In this document: piece by piece, positions 37,588-40,458 of the stretch
Layout: each line of letters begins with the position of its first letter
How positions within the stretch are numbered: the stretch's first letter is position 1
From: Candidatus Omnitrophota bacterium
GTDB lineage: Bacteria; Omnitrophota; Gorgyraeia; Gygaellales; Profunditerraquicolaceae
Direction: 5' to 3'
NCBI GenBank assembly: GCA_028718225.1
Contig: JAQUMI010000008.1
Coordinates: 1 to 40,458 of the forward strand
Length of the DNA: 40,458 bases
Position numbers and translations under genes: made by a program
Notes under the pieces: generated by a model
What the model saw: only the letters and a program-made list of their open reading frames with translations
Database searches by the model: none
Told to the model about the DNA's origin: nothing

Positions 37588-37636
37588 GGACGGTTCTAAT
37601 TTTTTGCTAAAGCGATACTCAAAAATAGAACCGTCC
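37588..37636. repeat. REP-like inverted repeat, possible terminator of the nrdJ-apgM unit
   Basis: GGACGGTTCTA and TAGAACCGTCC form an 11-base perfect stem that extends with a bulge through the adjacent A/T run (ATTTTT/AAAAA). It is followed by CTTTTATT, so it may also end transcription. The arms match those of the 27321-27416 element. Confidence 0.65.
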
Positions 37637-37647
37637 CTTTTATTACG

Positions 37648-37656
37648 TGGTATAAT
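37648..37656 (+). promoter_or_regulatory. Extended -10 promoter giving a leaderless mnmG message
   Basis: TGGTATAAT is a perfect TGn-extended -10. It ends six bases before the ATG of mnmG, so transcription should start at or within a base or two of the start codon. No Shine-Dalgarno is present and no -35 resembling TTGACA occurs at the right distance. Confidence 0.6.
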
Positions 37657-37662
37657 ATTTTT

Positions 37663-39522
37663 ATGAATGATTATGATATTATAGTTGTTGGCGCCGGGCA
37701 TGCAGGTCTGGAAGCAGGTTTGGCTGCCAGCCGCCTGGGTTGTAAAACACTTATGCTGGTCATGGATATCAACTCCATCGGCCGGCTGAGTTGCAATCCG
37801 GCAATCGGAGGCGTAGGTAAGGGCCAATTAGTTAAAGAGATTGATGCTCTTGGCGGAGAAATGGCCAGGGCAGCAGATACCTGCGGAATACAATTCAGGA
37901 TCCTTAATGCTTCTAAGGGCGCGGCGGTGCAGTCATCGCGCGCTCAAATTGATATGGATAAGTACAGCCGGTATATGCGGGAGCTGGTTAAGAATACATC
38001 CGGCCTGGAGGTAAAGGAAGCGGAAGTTAAAAAATTAATTGTTAAAGATAGCCGCGCAAGGGGAGTAATTACTGCTAGAGGCGAGGAAATCGCAGCCGAG
38101 GCGGTGGTGATTTGTCCCGGGACTTTTTTAGACGGCCTGATCCATATCGGTTTAAAGCATTTTAGCGGAGGCCGGATTAATGAAGCGGCTTCAGAAGGGC
38201 TGGCTAGTAACTTAAAATCTCTAGGATTTAATCTCTTAAGGTTTAAGACCGGGACCTGCAGCCGCCTGGATAAAAAGACAATAGATTATACCAGGCTGAT
38301 TATCCAAAACGGAGATGAGCTACCCCGGCCTTTTTCCTTTTTTAACACAGTACTTACGCAGAAGCAAATACCGTGCCATATAACCTACACCAATAAAGAT
38401 ACGCATAAGATAATCCTGGATAACTTAAGTCGTTCTCCGCTTTATACGGGAGTAATTAAGGCTACCGGCGTGCGCTATTGCCCTTCCCTAGAGGATAAAA
38501 TCGTTAAGTTTAAGGATAAGGCAAGGCACCAGATATTTTTGGAGCCGCAAGGCCTGGATTCAGAAGAGGTTTATCCCAACGGCATCTCTACAAGTTTACC
38601 CGAAGATATCCAGCTTAAAATAATACATTCCATTGAGGGCTTGGAAGGCGCAAAGGTAATCCGTTTTGGTTATGGGATAGAACATACGGTGGTTGAGCCT
38701 ACGCAATTGTACCCCACACTGGAAACAAAGCCGGTAAAAAACTTGTATTTAGCCGGCCAGGTTAACGGCACTACCGGCTATGAAGAAGCAGCAGCGCAAG
38801 GCCTGGTTGCCGGAATTAACGCGGTTTTAAGAGTAAGGAATAAAGAACCTTTGATTTTAGACCGCTCCACCAGCTATATTGGAGTTTTAATCGATGATTT
38901 AACGACTAAAGGCACGAATGAGCCGTACCGTATGTTTACCTCGCGGGTAGAGTACCGCTTAATCTTACGCGAGGATAACGCGGATACACGTTTAAGTAAA
39001 ATCGGGCATACTCTAGGGTTATTGGATAAAGAGAAATATAAGCGGGTACAGAAAAAAGCTAAAGATATTGCCGCGGGGATAAGCTTTCTTAAAAATACCA
39101 GAATCAGTCCGGGGATAGAGGTGAATACAATGTTCGAGCGCCTGAATACCGCCGCGCTTAAGAAAGATATAAGCTTAGAGGCATTATTAAAACGGCCACA
39201 GGTCAGCCTGAAGGATATTTATGGGATAGGCGGTTTGAAGATCGCTATCCCCGAATCCGCTAGGCAGGAAATAGAAGTTGAGGTAAAATATAGCGGGTTT
39301 ATTCAGCGCCAGCTTAAAGACGTAGAAAAATTCAAGAACCTGGAAAAAATCCGGATTCCCGGAGAAATAGATTATGCAAAGATACCTGGCCTTTCGGCCG
39401 AGATTAAAGAGAAACTGGATAAATTTAAGCCGTTTAATTTAGGCCAGGCCTCGCGCATATCCGGGGTAACGCCTGCAGCAATATCCATCTTGATGGTTTA
39501 TTTGAGGAAATTTAATGGATAA
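37663..39522 (+). CDS. mnmG: tRNA uridine 5-carboxymethylaminomethyl modification enzyme MnmG
   Basis: A 619-residue FAD protein of normal length. It opens with an FAD-binding Rossmann motif (DIIVVGAGHAGLEAGLAASRLG), followed by the family signature CNPAIGGVGKGQLVKEIDALGGEM and, further on, NGTTGYEEAAAQGL and FTSRVEYRL. With MnmE it modifies U34 of certain tRNAs, which secures reading of A/G-ending codons. The C-terminal helical domain for tRNA and MnmE binding is present. No MnmE gene is nearby. It overlaps the next gene by eight bases. An extended -10 immediately before the start suggests a leaderless transcript. Confidence 0.96.
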   Translation: MNDYDIIVVGAGHAGLEAGLAASRLGCKTLMLVMDINSIGRLSCNPAIGGVGKGQLVKEIDALGGEMARAADTCGIQFRILNASKGAAVQSSRAQIDMDKYSRYMRELVKNTSGLEVKEAEVKKLIVKDSRARGVITARGEEIAAEAVVICPGTFLDGLIHIGLKHFSGGRINEAASEGLASNLKSLGFNLLRFKTGTCSRLDKKTIDYTRLIIQNGDELPRPFSFFNTVLTQKQIPCHITYTNKDTHKIILDNLSRSPLYTGVIKATGVRYCPSLEDKIVKFKDKARHQIFLEPQGLDSEEVYPNGISTSLPEDIQLKIIHSIEGLEGAKVIRFGYGIEHTVVEPTQLYPTLETKPVKNLYLAGQVNGTTGYEEAAAQGLVAGINAVLRVRNKEPLILDRSTSYIGVLIDDLTTKGTNEPYRMFTSRVEYRLILREDNADTRLSKIGHTLGLLDKEKYKRVQKKAKDIAAGISFLKNTRISPGIEVNTMFERLNTAALKKDISLEALLKRPQVSLKDIYGIGGLKIAIPESARQEIEVEVKYSGFIQRQLKDVEKFKNLEKIRIPGEIDYAKIPGLSAEIKEKLDKFKPFNLGQASRISGVTPAAISILMVYLRKFNG

Positions 39523-40183
39523 AAATAAGAATTATGCCAGCTTAAAAAAATTCTGCCTGGACCAGGGGATTGACCTGTTCGGAGTAGCAGATATCCGGAA
39601 AGTAAAAAAAGATTTTCAATTATCCGAGAATTCTCTGGCTGGGTTGGATAAGGCGGTTTGCCTGGGCCTTAGGCTGTCAGGAAGCATACTGGGCGAGATA
39701 TCCCTTGCTCCTACGCGGCTTTATTTTCACCATTACCGTACAGTGAACGCGTGCCTGGACCAGATAGCCTTAAAGGCAGCTAATTTCATCCAGAGAAAAG
39801 GTTTTTCGGCACTGCCTATACCCGCTTCAATAATTTTAGATTGGGAAAATCAGCGAGCCCATCTTTCGCATAAACAAGTGGGAGTTTTAGCGGGCCTGGG
39901 GTGGATAGGCAGGAATAACCTATTAGTGAATAGAAGGCTGGGCAGCCAGTTTCGCTTGAGCAGTATACTGACGGATATGCCCTTAAAACTGGATAAGCCG
40001 TTAAAAGATGATTGCGCTTCCTGCCGCCTTTGTGTTAAGATATGCCCGGCGCAGGCGATCAAGGATAACCCGCAGGATTTTGAACATATTCGTTGTTTTG
40101 AAAAATTGAAAGAGTTCCAGAAGCAAAAATTAGTTGACCAGTATATCTGTGGCGTATGCGTTAATGTGTGTAAAGGCAAATAA
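39515..40183 (+). CDS. Short QueG-like iron-sulfur protein
   Basis: A 222-residue protein related to epoxyqueuosine reductase QueG, which performs the final step of queuosine synthesis in tRNA using cobalamin. It has the family element VLAGLGWIGRNNLL with GS further on, and two 4Fe-4S motifs: CASCRLCVKICP and a final CGVCVNVC with an earlier Cys. QueG is typically about 300-380 residues; this protein stops just after the second cluster and lacks the C-terminal helical-repeat extension. The start overlaps the mnmG stop by eight bases, and both genes concern tRNA wobble modification if QueG-like activity holds. Because of the missing part the exact reaction is uncertain. Confidence 0.75.
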   Translation: MDKNKNYASLKKFCLDQGIDLFGVADIRKVKKDFQLSENSLAGLDKAVCLGLRLSGSILGEISLAPTRLYFHHYRTVNACLDQIALKAANFIQRKGFSALPIPASIILDWENQRAHLSHKQVGVLAGLGWIGRNNLLVNRRLGSQFRLSSILTDMPLKLDKPLKDDCASCRLCVKICPAQAIKDNPQDFEHIRCFEKLKEFQKQKLVDQYICGVCVNVCKGK

Positions 40184-40186
40184 CCC

Positions 40187-40458
40187 ATGGGCGATCTATA
40201 TTTAACCAAGGCAGGCCACCGGAAGTTACTCGAAGAGCTGGAATATTTAAAGACGGTCAAGCGCAGGCAGCTCTCTAAGGCCATCGGCGAGGCTCGGGCA
40301 CACGGCGACATATCCGAGAACGCTGAATATGACGCGGCTAAAGACGCCCAGGGGCTTAACGAGAAGAAAATCGCGGAATTAGAGCAGAAGTTAGCTTCGG
40401 CGCGCATTCTGGATGGGGATATCCGTACGGATGAAGTTCTAATCGGCGCTACTGTCCG
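40187..40458 (+). CDS. greA: Transcription elongation factor GreA, 3' end outside window
   Basis: An open frame from ATG 40187 to the window edge, not in the ORF track because it has no stop. It encodes about 90 residues of GreA, which rescues backtracked RNA polymerase by stimulating transcript cleavage. The N-terminal coiled coil is clear (YLTKAGHRKLLEELEYLK, then the tip loop ARAHGDISENAEYDAAKD with the conserved acidic residues). The start follows the QueG-like stop by three bases, with only a weak AAAGGC upstream. The C-terminal domain lies to the right of the window. Confidence 0.92.
   Translation, partial: MGDLYLTKAGHRKLLEELEYLKTVKRRQLSKAIGEARAHGDISENAEYDAAKDAQGLNEKKIAELEQKLASARILDGDIRTDEVLIGATV

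Noticed and set aside
1-40458. CRISPR arrays, tRNA or rRNA genes
   Set aside because: No regularly spaced repeats, tRNA cloverleaf with CCA-type acceptor or rRNA-like sequence was noticed; detection by eye is limited.

Overview
Organism: all genes lie on the + strand, tightly packed. The combination of a >19.5-kb open reading frame punctuated by Ser-Ser-Ser-Pro linkers, an archaeal-type phosphoglycerate mutase, a B12-dependent ribonucleotide reductase and many PilZ, TPR and ROK proteins suggests an uncultivated bacterium of the Omnitrophota (OP3) type, a group known for giant genes. This taxonomic call is an inference from gene content; no rRNA or marker set is in the window. No tRNA, rRNA, CRISPR array or transposase gene was seen.

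Region 1 (1-19572) is one open frame of at least 6523 codons that also runs off the left edge. It reads as a string of ordinary protein families, mostly 80-600 residues each, joined by 26 copies of the motif [S/A/G]-[S/G]-S-P-[V/L/A/I]. In order the segments are: Fic/Doc-like end, TPR, transglutaminase-like, methyltransferase plus GNAT-like, methyltransferase, P-loop NTPase, methyltransferase, GHKL ATPase, unknown, HAD, unknown, two methyltransferases, three LuxR-type helix-turn-helices, kinase-like, GHKL ATPase, a helical piece, GNAT-like, methyltransferase-like, sigma-70-like, unknown, HD-GYP, TPR. Some catalytic motifs are intact (HD-GYP) and others are altered (Fic His to Gln, kinase Asp to Tyr). 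This polyprotein-like gene is the most unusual object in the window.

Region 2 (19683-20699) holds two PilZ genes with three PilZ domains, directly after the giant gene whose penultimate segment is an HD-GYP domain. This is a likely c-di-GMP module.

Region 3 (20835-33823) is a carbohydrate uptake and degradation cluster: a lipoprotein sugar-binding protein, two MalF/MalG-type permeases, two related secreted clan-A-like glycosidases, a secreted protein of two duplicated carbohydrate-binding-like modules, a TPR protein, then a ROK regulator, a membrane-anchored coiled-coil protein and a LacI regulator. No transporter ATPase is present. A 96-bp fold-back repeat sits at the start of the second glycosidase gene and seems to supply its start codon.

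Region 4 (33824-40458) is housekeeping: nrdJ behind two NrdR-box-like sites and a strong promoter, apgM, mnmG (apparently read from an extended -10 promoter as a leaderless message), a short QueG-like iron-sulfur protein, and the 5' part of greA running off the right edge.
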